64,000 nt of DNA from Arcuatula senhousia (Eukaryota; Mollusca; Bivalvia; Mytilida; Mytilidae): contig OZ020307.1 of the NCBI GenBank assembly GCA_963971305.1, positions 695,501 through 759,500 on the forward strand, in the 5' to 3' direction. Of this stretch, positions 30,301-45,300 are shown in pieces. A model generated the notes under the pieces. It did not search any database and was not told the DNA's origin. It was given only the letters and a program-made list of their open reading frames with translations. Every line of letters starts with the position of its first letter. The stretch's first letter is position 1. A program made the translations under genes and the position numbers.

Positions 30301-33300
30301 GGCCCCAGAAGATGCTGTAACAATTAGTGTTGATTAAATGAATTGGTGCCACTAAACAAAATTTGCACTTCACAGTATACATTTGTTGTCTAGTTAATAC
30401 TTCTGGTTAAGTTCTGTACAAATATTTCAGTTTACATGTGTATGCTGTTATATTGTTCCTCAAATTAAATGAACTTATTAACATATCTTGCATCAATTTT
30501 CATTTTTCTACTTTTGATCTTACTATAACTAACATAAACTTACCCCAGTTATAGTCAAAGAATGAGAAGTTAAATGTGAATTTCTCAATCCCTCCACTGA
30601 TGACATAATTACAGGTGTCAATGTACAGGTAAAAATTAACATGAAGATCAAGGAAATCAAAGTCATAGCAACAGTCAAACCCTGTACAGTAGTCTGGGAT
30701 GTAACACGTCAAGGGGCCTGATAAACTAGGAGGCGTCATTGATGGACATTCTGTAACAAAGAAATATATCTACTAAAATAAAGCAACCATTATGTTCCAG
30801 AATCTAAAAATGTGCATATGTAATTAACTTGGTATAATTTTTTTTTTTGCAATAAGTTTGCACAATAAGAGATCAATGAAACAAATTGTGTTTATGGGTT
30901 ATCATTCAAACTTTGCCTGGAACTTTTTTGTACCTTTTACATGATCTTCCAATAAAGTTAAGATTTTTAATTAGAAGATAATACATTAATATGGGGTGAC
31001 AGTAAATGCTTACCATTTTTCCATCCATTGGCTGCTGGTGTATACAGAGCATCACTTCTATTACAGGCAGGATCCTTTAACTTGTCAGCAATACCTAGTT
31101 GTTCTAGTAATAAAGTCTTAAACTCTGACTTCAGCTGATCTTGTACATCAGCACCCACCCTGTCAGCCCACTCTGATAACGAAAAGTCTGGAACCAAAAG
31201 GACATTAATACTGATCTAAAACTATGAAAAAGACTTTCTTTTCTCATCATAACTATGACTTACTGGTATGTTCACAATTGAGATTCACTCATAAATAATA
31301 TTTTTTTAAACTAATAATTTTGGTAAGTTATACATCATACAACTTACTATATGCATCAAGAATAAAAACAATTTCATTATCATCTAATCATATAGTGATA
31401 AATTCTTCAAAGGCAGATTTAGGATAATACTGGTGGGCACATGCACTTAAAAAATATTTAAAATTTACTTTTCATCATAAACATTATACATACATGTAAC
31501 ACCTGTGTAATCTGTTTTCCCATGTTTATTTTCTGAAATCTTACCCTGGAAGTTGAAGTCAGCATACAGATCACAGATAGGTTGGGGAATTTCTGCACCA
31601 TCAAACACTGTCACATCAGGGACACACCTCTCGTTAAAACAGGCCTTGACCTTTAGATGAACTATGAACTTCTTTAAATCATCCTCCTTTTTTATTATAA
31701 GTCTATACAAAGTAAAAATATATTTAAAAGTCACTGATGCTAACATTACACCCATAAAATGTATGTTTATTGCAGGAAAATTATTAAGGAATTTCCAGGC
31801 ATGCCAAGAAATTTCACTAAGAATACCAAGAATCTAATTTTATAAACTCTAATAAAATTTTGGGACACTGGTTTTGAATTTCTATTTTTTTTTTTTTGCA
31901 TAACAGATTATGATGTATATTTTATAAGCCCAGAGGGTTGATTGTTTTACTTGCTCCGTGCATATTAATTTTTTTGCTAAAAGTAGAGGTGTTCTAGTTT
32001 TTTTCATCAGTATATTTCTGGCACATCTCAAAACATTCACAATACAGTAGGAGAGAAATATCCTCATTTTAACAATGTGATTTTCAACTTGTACAACTTT
32101 TGAATTATTCACATGGAAGCCACATTTGGTTTCACACTATCCATCTATGAAAGGCATACATCACTATCATTAAATATTCTAATTTTAATCTTAACTTCCA
32201 ACATTTAAGACCTGGAGATGAAGTACTATGATTCTATATCTGATATGTTCAACATATTCAATTATATGTTTATGTTTGCATTTCATATGTTTAGATGTCT
32301 TGAAAGTTTTATTATCAACAAGATTGAACAGTGGATTATTTCATTTTTAGTAGAAACTTACTCAAGTTGAATAACACCTCCAACTAAGCTGATCTGTTCT
32401 GTTTTACCTGTAAATTATTTATTAAGCAATGAAAAGTTCATTTCATTTCAAAGATTGAAGAATCTAGCCCTAACCTTTTTTATAAATGTATAGGTTATCT
32501 TTATTAAACATGTAAATATAGTTATAAAATATTTACCTTCTTTTGTTCATTAATAACTATGACTAATTGATATATGCACAGGATGATTATTCAGTTCTGG
32601 ACTAAATTCATGGCCCGAGTACACAATTAATTTTCCCTCTTTGTTAAATATAGCGAAATTTTACTTTACCACAAAAATTATGGCTATAAATACTTTACAT
32701 CTAGCTATATTGTACCTATGGCCAATATGCCCTTAATACTTGAAAATAAAAAAAATTGCATATATTCAACTTTTTTGACAAGTGAAAACTATAAGGCCCT
32801 AGAGGGGGTCAGTTACGAGAGCTTCCGAAAAGAAAAAATCCCCCCTTTTTGTCATTTCTTAATTCACATAAAGCATCTTCACTTAATTTCTAAAACATCT
32901 TGCTAGTCTTCTGTGACCCCTTTCCTTTGAAATGAGACCAAAAACAACTACAAAAATTAAAGAGAACACATTGAAGCAAATTATTTTCTAAGGCACTATT
33001 TTTAATAGGAACTATATTCGTGGTCAACTAAAGGCAAAGGGCGATAATTGTGTACTCGTACCTAAAACACCTCAGAAACGCCTCAACTTTTTGAAATAAA
33101 GTGTTTTTTATGATGCTGAGTCTTTTTTGAGTTGAAATAGAATGTTTCAGAGGTGTGCAATGCTTAACCTTAAAGATATAAGCACTTTTGGGGAGATATT
33201 GGCTTAAACATTTTGTTCGCTAAATCTGCAGTAAAACCCATGATGCCTTTTTATTAATTTTAAAAATATTTTATAGATTTTTCCCAAACCAATTGCTTAT

Positions 33301-36300
33301 ATCAATAGAATAACATATATTAAACATGAAAAGCACTTGTTTTCAAGAAATAAGTGCATGGGGTTTGATTTTTACTCCTTCCCACATTCGCGGAGTAGAA
33401 AATTAGCATTTTCTTACTTTTCAAGGGGTATATGTATGATCAGAAGGATTTTGACAAATTCAAAAAAAAACAAAATTGATTCCCAATGGTCTTAAAATGT
33501 TCAATATATGCTAAGGTTACAAAATAAGACCCAAAATATTAATTTAATGTACATATGTAGACAAACTTTGAGGCTTTGTGTGATGAATCACTGATTTTTA
33601 AAAGAGGTTTTCATATTTCCCAGCTTGTTGTCATCACTCGAGAAATTTTATGTACGACATCATGTGCTTGTTAACAAATACGGGATTTCTATCTCCCAGA
33701 TGAGCACAGATGTTGGGTTGACATAGAGTTTTGTAATGTCATCCTTTCCGGATTTGACCAACACTTAATCGATCTTTGGCAACGTGACGGGTGTGCTATA
33801 GCAAGCAGCAACTGCTTACTCTTCCGGAGCACCTGAGTTCACTATCGTTTCGACTTGAGTTCACGTTGCTGAATGCGGTTTTGTTGTTATGTGTGTGTGT
33901 GTTTTATGTTGTTATGTGGTTTGTTTTGTTGTGATGAGTTTTTGTCTGCCGGTTTTGTCTTTGTCTTTGCGGTTTTATGATACTGATTACCCCTTTGGTA
34001 CACCTTTGCTTCTTCCTCACAAAATGCATAGCTTTGGGGGGTAAAAAAATTTAAAATATGCAGATATAACCAAAGCAAACATGTTTTTAGTATGAGAGGA
34101 TAGTAAGCAACAAATTTTATCCCCAACAGTTACAGTCAGAGCTGTTTTAAAGATAATTGGTCATGAATGTTACTAAAATTATGCAAAAATTGGCATATTT
34201 TGGTAAAATTCTCCTTAATATTTCCATACAAGAAGACCATTACAGATAAAACAGGTAGGTTTTCAGACATTTTCTGTGTTTCTTACACATATCTTATTGT
34301 ACTGTTTCTGTCTAAGGTTTATTCTATCATGTATTGGAGATTTTAATTGAAACAACACCAAGAAGAGCATATGAATAAAAATGACAGCTGGCCACACACT
34401 AGCACTTCACATAAAAAATCAAGTATTTTCCTTTTCTGATGAAAATTGTTGTTATAAATGAATTTTTTTCACTTCCCTGGGTACTTTCTATCTCAATAAG
34501 ACTTTCAGAAGGATTAAACTAGTTTGTTTCAGTTCACACTTGGTGACCTCTTGACTAAATTCTCCCAAGTACAGAAAATGCATTGAAATTCCCATAGAGA
34601 CCCTAAATTAGCTTGATATGGACATAGAGCAAGCTCAATGAATGAAATCTTGACTAAAACCATGCTTACTTGTTGAATTTGATAGATTTAGACTATTTCT
34701 TTTAATATTTGCCAGTTCCAAGTGTTGCCTCTAGACTTACCACAGGGCCTCTTCTAGGCCCGAGTACACAATTAATTTTCCCTCTTTGTTTAATATAGCG
34801 AATTTTACTTTACCACAAAAATTATGGCTATAAATACTTTACATCTAGCTATATTGTACCTATGGCCAATATGCCCTTAATACTTGAAAATAAAAAAAAA
34901 TTCATATATTCAACTTTTTTGACAAGTGAAAACTATAAGGCCCTAGAGGGGGTCAGTTACGAGAGCTTCCGAAAAGAAAAAATCCCCCCTTTTTGTCATT
35001 TCTTAATTCACATAAAGCATCTTCACTTAATTTCTAAAACATCTTGCTAGTCTTCTGTGACCCCTTTCCTTTGAAATGAGACCAAAAACAACTACAAAAA
35101 TAAAAGAGAACACATTGAAGCAAATTATTTTCTAAGGCACTTTTTTTAATAGGAACTATATTCGTGGTCAACGAAAGGCAAAGGGCGATAATTGTGTACT
35201 CGTACCTCATGTGTATTGGACTGAATTATTGAACTGGGAAGTTATCCAGCTGTCTTTTTTCGTGGAAGGGTAACTGATTTTAGTTCAGGCAATTTAAAAT
35301 TCCGGTGTCATGTTATTGTCAATAGACTACAATGGAGGACAAATACATTTGCGACGTTGAATTTTCAAACTATCATTGTCAACGCGAAGATCCAAAAAAT
35401 TAAATTGTCCCTAAAATTTCCCAGTTTAAAGTATTGAGACATTTCTTATTGTTGCTGTAATTACTTATTGTTGGGCAACACTTGAAAGCTGCTTAACTTT
35501 TTTATAAATTTCATAGACAAAATTATATTTTGTGTTTACATCTTAGAGAACCAGTGTGCAATACTTTGCATAATTTTTATAAAGACATATGCTTAGGTAC
35601 TCACCCCATTCATAAGAGATTAGTGGAATAGTTTTATTTATTGTATTGATGCCATAGCTAAGTGTGTAATCACATGGGTCTATTATGATGAATGGATGCA
35701 AGGTCAATCCAAGATCAGTAATCTCAATACAACACTCCACCCCTGTACATGTATCTTTATAGTGACAAGCCATGGTATCTGGTAGTTCTGGTAAACCTAT
35801 GCTGCCAAGTGGGCATTCTGTGGATAAAGGATTAGACCACTTTAAGATCAATATATACATTTCATGCATATTTGGACATGTTAAAAAAATATAAAGTAAA
35901 CATTGAAACAGTTTATGGGTGTAATTCAACAAATATGTTTACATGTAATCAAAGGTGGAAACCATTATCCTAATCTCCCTGCTTATGGAGTCTTCGTATC
36001 ACAGCTGATTTGATACGCCAGAGCTTGCAGGAACTACATTTATTTCCTTGGCAGAGCGTCACGTTTGGCACAGAAATTGCTGACACAGGGTTATGTTGCT
36101 CCATGGTTGCTGTCTTCACTAAAGAAATTTTATGGTAGACAAAGTGCACTCATAGACAAATATGGGATTTCTATCTCTCAAATGAGTGCAGATGTTGGTT
36201 TGTCGTAGAAATTTGCTCTGTCTTCTTTTACCGAATTTGACCACTGAATTGGAAATTAGCAACACGACAGGTGTGCTTTAGCAGGCAGGAACCGCTTACT

Positions 36301-39300
36301 CTCCCGAAGCACCTGAGTTCACTCTTGTTACGACTTGAGTTTGCGTTGTTGATTTCTGTTCGGTTGATTTTGCGTTTTGTGTTTCTTCGTGCTGTTCTTG
36401 TTTGTGTTTGCCAGTTTCGTCATTGCCCATTCAGACTTTTGACACTCGAATGGACCATTGGTGCCTCTTTGTTCCTTATTGTATTTTAAAAAAAACACAC
36501 CCATTAAAAAAATATTTTAGAAACAATAAAATTCAAGCTAAAAACAAATTCATCAATCTATAGATTTTTAGCATTTTTGCTATAGTAAATATGTGGATGA
36601 TGTTTTTATACCGTTGTTCCATCCACCAATACTAGGATTATATGGTGGTTTCTCTATATCACATTTAGGTCCACTGAAGAACTCCTCTAAGCCAAGTCGT
36701 TTAAGTATCAATTGTTTGCCTGCTTCTTTCACTCCATCTAATACTTCAAGGCCAGCCTGATTCAGCCAGTCAGATATAAGGGATGATACATCTTAAATAG
36801 AAAAAGAGACTGATTAGTAAACTCAAATTTTAACTCTTTCTACCATAAACATATTCTTAAAAATAACTATTCAGAAAGTATAAAAAATCTAACAAACTGT
36901 CACTGCTTCTTTAAAAATCCATGAATCTGTATTTGAAAGAATCAATGAAAAATTGGTAAAATCAAGTTTTGCACATCATGATCAGCTGAATTTCTGAAAA
37001 AAATTCCAGCAGTAGCAAAATAATTGAACAGGAATAAAACAAGTGTGGCCACTTAAAGTATGTCTCGCCTGCCGGCACCATCACTAAAATCAACCACCTA
37101 AGCTTTCATTTCTTGATATAAACACAAATTGTGACTGTATAACCAGTATCAGATGCCTAGCTATTATACTTTTCAAGTAATTCATTGTCCACACAAGTAA
37201 TACAAAAAGTTTTCTGCCTGAAAAAAAGACCTACGTTCACAGAGTCACTGGACCCTAAAAATGGAGTCATGGTCACATGGCATGGAGACAGTTACATTAG
37301 CCATAACCTAAACTGTCTGTATACCCAATATCAGATGCCTAGCTATTATACTTTTCCAGCAATTCATTGTCCACAAAAGTCTTACAAAAAAGTTTTCTAC
37401 CTGAAAAAGACCTAAGTTCACAGGGTCACTGGAGCATGAATTTGGGGTCAGGGTCACACGGCATGGTACAATTGCGTAGACCATAACCTGAACTGTCTGT
37501 ATACCAAATATCAGATGCCTTACTATTATACTTTTCCAGCAATTCATTGTCCACAAAAGTCTTACAAAAATGTTTACAGCCTGAAAAAAGACCTAAGTTC
37601 ACAGAGTCACTGGAGCGTGAAAATGGGGACAGCGTCACACAGCATGGTGACAGTTGCTTAGACCATAACCTGAACTGTCTGTGTACCAAATATCAGATGC
37701 CTAGCTATTATACTTTTTCAGCAATTCATCGTCCACAAAAGTCTTACAAAAAAATTTACAGCCTGAAAAAAGACCTAAGTTCACAGAGTCACTGGAGCAT
37801 GAAAATGTGGTCAGGGTCACATGGCATGGTGACAGTTGTGTAGACCATAACCTGTTCTGTCTGTATACCAAATATCAAATGCCTAGCTTTTATACTTTTC
37901 AAGCAATTCATTGTCCACAAAAGTCTTACAAAAAAGTTTACGACGCTGCCGCTGCCGGAAAGTAATACCTATGTCTCGCCTTCTGCGACTTTTCGTCGCA
38001 GGCGGGACAAAAATCATAAATGTCCATTAATGAAGGTATTTGAAACGAAGTTTTTGAATTAAAAAACACTATACCTGTACTACAGTCAATGGTGTTCATG
38101 ACAATATCTGGGAGAGATGTATGAAGTTCTTGGTAAGTCGTGTTGATGTAATGACTATCTGATGTAACAGTTGATAGTAACTCTGCCTGGTCGATGCCAT
38201 CACCAATACCAACAGTGATTATCGTAACTTGTTTACTGTGACATGTGTCTACTCCTGTCTGTGTAGAACCTCTATTGGACTTCCCATCTGTCAGGAGAAC
38301 TACATATGTATCCACACCATTAGTGTAACCATCTAACATGTCCTCACACCCATATCGCAGGGCATCACCAAGGTCTGTGTATCCCTCTTTATTGTATGAT
38401 GTCTTCATTAGATTTTGTCGTATGATATCTTTGTCATAACTGGTATCCAGGTTAAAGCTTGTTCTTGAGGTACCAGTTCCCCCGAACACAGATAGAGCAA
38501 CTCTAATCTGATCCTGTCTTATGGCAAGTTTATCTACTGTTTCTGCTATGGCTTCCAATGAGAGAGTAAAATGATCCTGGCCTACACTGCCAGATTCATC
38601 CAAGACAAAAACAACATCAGCAGGAACAATAGCGGTACAATCTGAAAAATTTCAAAATATTGCAATTAAATGTTTTAAATCATTGTAATTTTATGATTAA
38701 ATAAATGTAGTGTTTATTATTGATTTAAAGAAAAAAAAAGTATTTTAAAATTATCTATGTACATGTATTAATGGTGCTAATATATTATGATCATGACAAT
38801 CTGAAAAAAAAATCACTAAAACTTTCAACATATTTTAATTAGTTGCAACATTTGTAAAATGCAGGTAACAATACAATCCCTGATACTCTTAACTATGACC
38901 AATACCTACCTTTTATAGAATTCAAGAATTCCTTGGAACAAACAGGAAGGTTTTGTTGTTGGAGTATGTGTATTCCACCATCTGGTACACAGTAGTCCTC
39001 TCCATCAATTGGGATACAGATTATTATCTGAGCATCAACTATAAACCCTTGTCCATCTGACATCTTGTCTATTGTGTATCTAGGAAAAACAACTTAGATA
39101 GATAGACTTTATTATGATCACTTTGTTGTACAATGGTATACAGAGGTTTTACTAATATAAAGCCCCCCAGCCACGCGAGTGTGGAACTTCAATATTTTCT
39201 TTGTAGCTGAAAACGTGTGCTATTGTAAGTAAACACTTTTCAATCATTTATATTGTTAAAGTTAAATTAAATTATTGGTTGAAAAATTAATATATAAAAG

Positions 39301-42300
39301 AATATAAAAAAATAAGATTATATATTTTTTTTTCAAAAAAAAGACTTTAAAGAATGGTCTTAACAGGAAACATTCTATAAATGTATCTAAAGACAAACCA
39401 TTCCATAACAGTAAATCTGCAAGATGTCATTTATCATTTACAGTTTGGTTTGAATGACAGATGCTGGAATAATAATCTGACTTACTCAATCCTCACTGGT
39501 GCTGGATTTCCATTACCAATGGACAACACTTCTTTCTCACCTTCAAATTAAACATTAGTATTAAACAGAAAGGTGTACCGATTCCATCTGCTCACAATCA
39601 TAATTGTATGATTCATTACTGTATAACGTTCTGATTCATCATTAAAATATCAAAAGGTTAATACATGTACATATATCTTTTAGTGTAAATGGTACTCATA
39701 TTACTATACATTTCTTAATATTTTTATTGCTATGTCTTGCAATCCTAAAAAGGCAAAGATACATTTTTCACCATTTTTTTTTATAAACTGTTTAGTCATA
39801 TACAATATATTGAATATACATGTATCATAATAAATGTACTTCGTAAGTAAGTACAAAACATTAGTTGTTTGAGTGTAAATAAATAATGATAATACTCTCA
39901 TTTATAAAGACTACTGTAAATGTTCTTATTTTCCCCCGAGGTATTTAACTGTACGGATTTCACATCCTGTATTTTTCATGAAATTTAATACCACGAAATG
40001 AAATAATATGTAAGAAATAAATAGAATATTAATCAGAAAACGTGAATTTAAATACCTGTGAACTTGAGAGAAATAAAGTCGTGAAAATAAGTTTGTTAAC
40101 CGTATATTCTTTACAATAAAATTTGATTTGGTGGCACATTTTTAGTTACTAATTCAAAGTCAATAAAGACCTACCAAAGTTGTAGTCTAGGATGACTCTG
40201 TTATATGTAAATCCACCAAATCTGACATCAACTTTGAAATCACATGGCTCAAACTTAAACCAGAATGGGATGTGATATGTGACAGGGTCATCACCTAGTG
40301 GTAAGGTAAACTTCAGATCTATGCAGCAATCTAATCCAAAACAGTTGTCCGTCATCTCACATCGTAACATGGTCCTGATGTTAGCTGGCAGGTATTTCTG
40401 GGGATTTATCATCCAGGGACAATCTAACACAAACACAATAATATAATTTTAATTCTATGACTGTAATAAAATATCTGCAAAAATGGTTCATGCATTACTA
40501 AGAATCAAAGGTGAAACAAAGGGGCAATAAAACATCATTATACCTAAAAGACAAGGACAAAATCGGTAGTCAAATAATCGTCACAATGAAACAAACCACA
40601 CAACAACCAAAAACACTCATAACAACTATTGCATTTAGCAACATCAACTCAAGTTGAAATGATAGTGAACTCGGGTGCTAACAATTGTTTGAAAGAAGGC
40701 AAAGTCATAAAAGAGAACAAAAAAGTATATTAATGTACAATGTATTCTGATTGTTGAAACCAGAACTAGAAGATACTGTGAGCTAGACTCTACAGTTTTT
40801 TTTTAATTGTAGTTTACATACCATTGGGACCATCTGGAACACTGCAGGCTCCCTTAATGAAGTGTTTCTAAAAATAAAAACCAAAAACATACACTAAACC
40901 ACATCTGTTAAGTCAAATCATTTACAAGTCTTCCCATATTTTATATTGTATCTAAAAGCATAATAGCAAAATATTCTGAAACTAAAACTACAATGTCACA
41001 AAAATGAATGATGAGTCATTCTCCAAAGATAAAGTTTATTAGCTCCATCTTTATCATGAAATGTCCGACTGAAATAAATGTCATAAAAAATTTGCATTGT
41101 CATTACAACATGACCAGAATTTCCAAACACAATATGCTCTGTACATTTATATACATAATGCTTTTCATAATCTTAACAAAAATACTAACATCAAGTCCAA
41201 GGTACTGGAGAATCAGGTCAAATGCATCTGCTGTCATTTTTCCACCAATAGACTGTACAAGTTCCATAATACTGTCACCTGTTCAAAATACAAAATACAT
41301 ACATGTAATATTGTTGTTTAAGATCGCAGACCCTAAGATTAAAACAGAATAGGTTTGGCACTATAAAACATTTTCTTTTGAAATGCCTTTACCAAGTCAG
41401 GACCATTGCAGTCCTCAATTTCTCCAGTTTGTCAGCCTTTGTTTTGTTTTTATTTTTTTCTGTCAGATTGGAGATTGATTCTCCAAGTTCGGTAGTTTAT
41501 AATTAGTTATTAACTTTATTAAAACAATTTATACAAGTAAAACAAAAAATTTCTATCATAGGATGTGAATTGTGGTCAATTATACCACATCTCCCTGAAG
41601 AAAGCGGTATGAAAATTAACTGAATTTTTATTATAAAAACACAACAATCTTACACATCATTATTTTGTTTTTTAATGCTATTTTGGTTCTACATCCTTTA
41701 AAATTGGCAATCTTGATTAAACCATCATTTAAAAATAAGTTATAAAAATTTTCACATTCAGTGGCATGCGACTTATAAAATAAAACATGACTAACACCTT
41801 CAAAACTGGCAAAAAAAACATATTCCAGGTATTATCATGTGTGAAATTAACATAAGACAACACATTTCTGTGTAATGTTATTTGGATTTGATTGGATCTA
41901 CTCTAACCTGAGAATGTAAAGTTTTCGTTACAGATAGGTATACTCTAACCTGAGAATGTAAAGTTTTCGTTACAGATAGGTATACACTTACCTGAGAATG
42001 TAAAGTTTTCGTTACAGATAGGTATACACTTACCTGAGAATGTAAAGTTTTCGTTACAGATAGGTATACACTTACCTGAGAATGTAAAGTTTTCGTTACA
42101 GATAGGTATACTCTAACCTGAGAATGTAAAGTTTTCGTTACAGATAGGTATACACTTACCTGAGAATGTAAAGTTTTCGTTACAGATAGGAATAGGTATC
42201 TCAGCATCTTCAACTACCAGCCCATCCATCACACAGTTTCCACCAAAACACATTGTATATCCTAGATCCAACTTAAACACTTTTCTGTCACTATCCTTTT

Positions 42301-45300
42301 CTATGGAAACCCTAAAAAAGACAGATATTTAATAAATCTATGTATGGAACAAGTAGTCACCTTACAAACAACGTTAAAATTTACCATTAAAATCTACCAG
42401 AAGTCAACATTGTAAAGAATGAATGTTAATAATCTCCCAGCAATATATGTATCTCCATCATAAACATGAGGCTCTGAATCGCTCACCTGGTTTCAATGAC
42501 TTAATGTAACAATATTAAACATGGCCAACAGCCTGTCATGACATGAAACTATTGGAAAGCTCTATAAAGCTGAGCATTTGAGCAAACAAATGTTTGGCAC
42601 AATCTTCTATGGTTACAATCTTTCGCGTAAAATCAACTGTTTTTGGCATTTAAGGGGCCGTAACTCCTATTATGGTCATCTGACAATTTTTGCCTAATGG
42701 ACAATTTTGTAATTCTCAATTAGCTGAACATTTAAACAAGCAAAACCTTTTTTCTATTTACTATCGTTCACAATCTATAAGGCAAAAAACACAATTTTTG
42801 GGGTTTAAAGGGCCATTTCTCCTATAAGGGGTCATCTGACCATTTCAACCTAATGGACAATTTTGTACAGCTCAATAAGCTGAACATTTAAGCAAGCAAA
42901 ACATATTCCCTATCTTCTATCATTCACACTCTATAAGGCTATAACCACTATTTTTGGCATTTAAGGGGCCATAACCCCTATAGCAGGTCATCTGACAATT
43001 TTGACCAAATGGACAATTTGTAGAGCTTACTTAGCTGAACATTATGCAATTGAAATAACTTCAATACCTTATATTGTTCTTGAGATATAAGACAAAATAA
43101 GTACAAAACACTGAAAAAATCAAGAAAAGGGGCAATAACTCCTACATGGTTTGTTGGAAATTCTTCAAAATTTCAGGGTAGGTAAATCTTGAGGTGCTGA
43201 TCACTTTTAATCTTTGCCAGAGTTTTGATATCTGTCACTGTTTTTGAGTTATTTGCAAAAAACTGCTGTTTTACCCCCTTTTCTTTTTTTAGCAATGGCG
43301 GCCATGTTTTTTTTTTTTTTTTGGGATCAATTGAAAATGAAGATCATTTGTAGCTAATATGTCATATATCATTCCTACCAAGTTTCAATCAAATTGGTTC
43401 AAAAGTTTCAGAGAAGAAGAACTTCGGCCAGGTGAGCTTAAAATGAACAGCAGATTACCATAACGAGTCTCAGGATTATCAAAAACCCAAGAAACTACAA
43501 CATTTTTACTCAGAACTTTTTCAGCTTATATTCAACATATTCAATCAAATTTTGGTATATTGTGTTTTAAATTTAAATCATTTCATATCCAGTTGGGATC
43601 AACATATACATGTACATGTATTATTGTATACTTACATGAGCTGAAAGTCCTTAGTAACTGTCAATGTTTCTGTCTTTCCTGTCAACATTTAATAAAACAT
43701 TTTATTTCGATTGTATTTTCCAAATGTAATATACATGTATGCATGATTTGAAATAACCTTTTATTTATAACAAAACCAATATACCATGACATGTTGGCAA
43801 TTTTTTGGCAGTCCTACGAAAACCTGACATCAGTTATGTATATATAGTTAAATACTAAACCAAGATTATATGAAATTAAATTGAGCTTATGGTCAATATT
43901 AATGTATCATACTTTTGTGCATTACAATAGCTTTTTCAGATTCAAAAATTGACTGAGAAACCATTAATGAAAAAAGAAAAGTGGAGAATACCAAAAAATA
44001 TTGGCATACAAGTTGTATTTTTTTCTTTTCATCAATAACAAAAACCATTTTATGAAACACTTACTCTTCCGGAGCACCCGAGTTCACTCTTGTTAAGACT
44101 TGAGTTCGGTTGATTTTGTGTTTCCTTTTGCAGTGTTGTTCTTGTTCATGTTTACCGGTTTTGTCTTTGCCCTTTAGGACTTTTGACACTTGAATGCCAC
44201 ATTGGTGCCTCTTTGCTTCTTTATGTAAATAAACAAAACACCAGTGTTGAACAATGCAGTGACATACAAGTAATTAAGCAATATATTAGTTACTTACCCC
44301 AGTCATAATTGAGAAATATAACTGGCTTCTTGTACGACTCTATCCCATAGTTCATTACAAACTTGCAGAAGTCCATCTCAAAGAAAGCATTGAAAGATTT
44401 GGAGTAGTCAATGTCTGCTATGGTAAAGGAGACATCAAAACAGGCATCTAATCTGAGGCAGTCGTTTGAGATGGAATAATAAAATCTTTCCTTAACCCAC
44501 TGGTTGGTGATTTCAGGAAGCTTAATACTCACACCTTGTATTCCACATTCTAAAAAAAAGAGAAAAAGGAGTCTTTACATTTTAGCTTACTCTTGAGGGA
44601 AAAAAGAAAAAATAACTTTTGAGTTTTGTGTACTATATATTTTCCCATTATAATCTTGCAAACGTGTGATGGACCTGTAGCAACAAAGCTGGAGATTTTG
44701 AGGTTTTTAGCTGGAGATTGAACATGAAAACAGAAGATTTTCAAGAGTCTTTGAATTCGCAAGTCCTTTGTTTATTAAGAGCACTAGCATGTGCCAAATA
44801 TATGGCTTAACTGATTAATCTCCAACTGTTCAACAATCAATCAGGTCAATTATTACAATAAACCTTCAATTAACACTTTTACAGCTATGAAATAAATGTG
44901 CGACTAAATTATTAAAATCCTAAAAACACCGGACATGTTTTATGACTGAAACAAGTAAAATGTCTGTAAAATTAAAATTTTGTCAAGTCTTGAAAAAGCT
45001 GGAGATTATGCAATAAGTCGAGAGAATGTGTATATATAGTTAAAAAAGTCTGAAGATTTTGACTCCCAGCGTGAATATCACATGTATGATCTTGTCAATG
45101 TTGTATAATGCATAAAACTCTCATTTTTAACAAATTTTTACTCACATAACCCATTTCAATTGTAATTTTAAAACATATATCATCGTAATTGTGGATTTTT
45201 TTTATATGATAACAATGTAACTGGACATTTATTTTGTGTGGATTAAATCCTAAGATGGTGATTAGATGCACTTCATTTTCAAAAGATATTATTTAGTATA

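Noticed and set aside
32718..35050. 62-codon plus-strand frame present twice
   Set aside because: Lies inside the paired 443-bp transposon copies; no domain, and duplication follows the element.
37185..37843. Plus- and minus-strand frames of 76-98 codons
   Set aside because: Produced by the ~181-bp tandem core of a mobile element; no coding signature.
41878..42213. 111-codon minus-strand frame with a seven-fold [14 protein letters not shown] repeat
   Set aside because: It is the 42-bp donor array read in a different frame from exon W2; the exon frame is fixed by the Cys pattern and splice phase.
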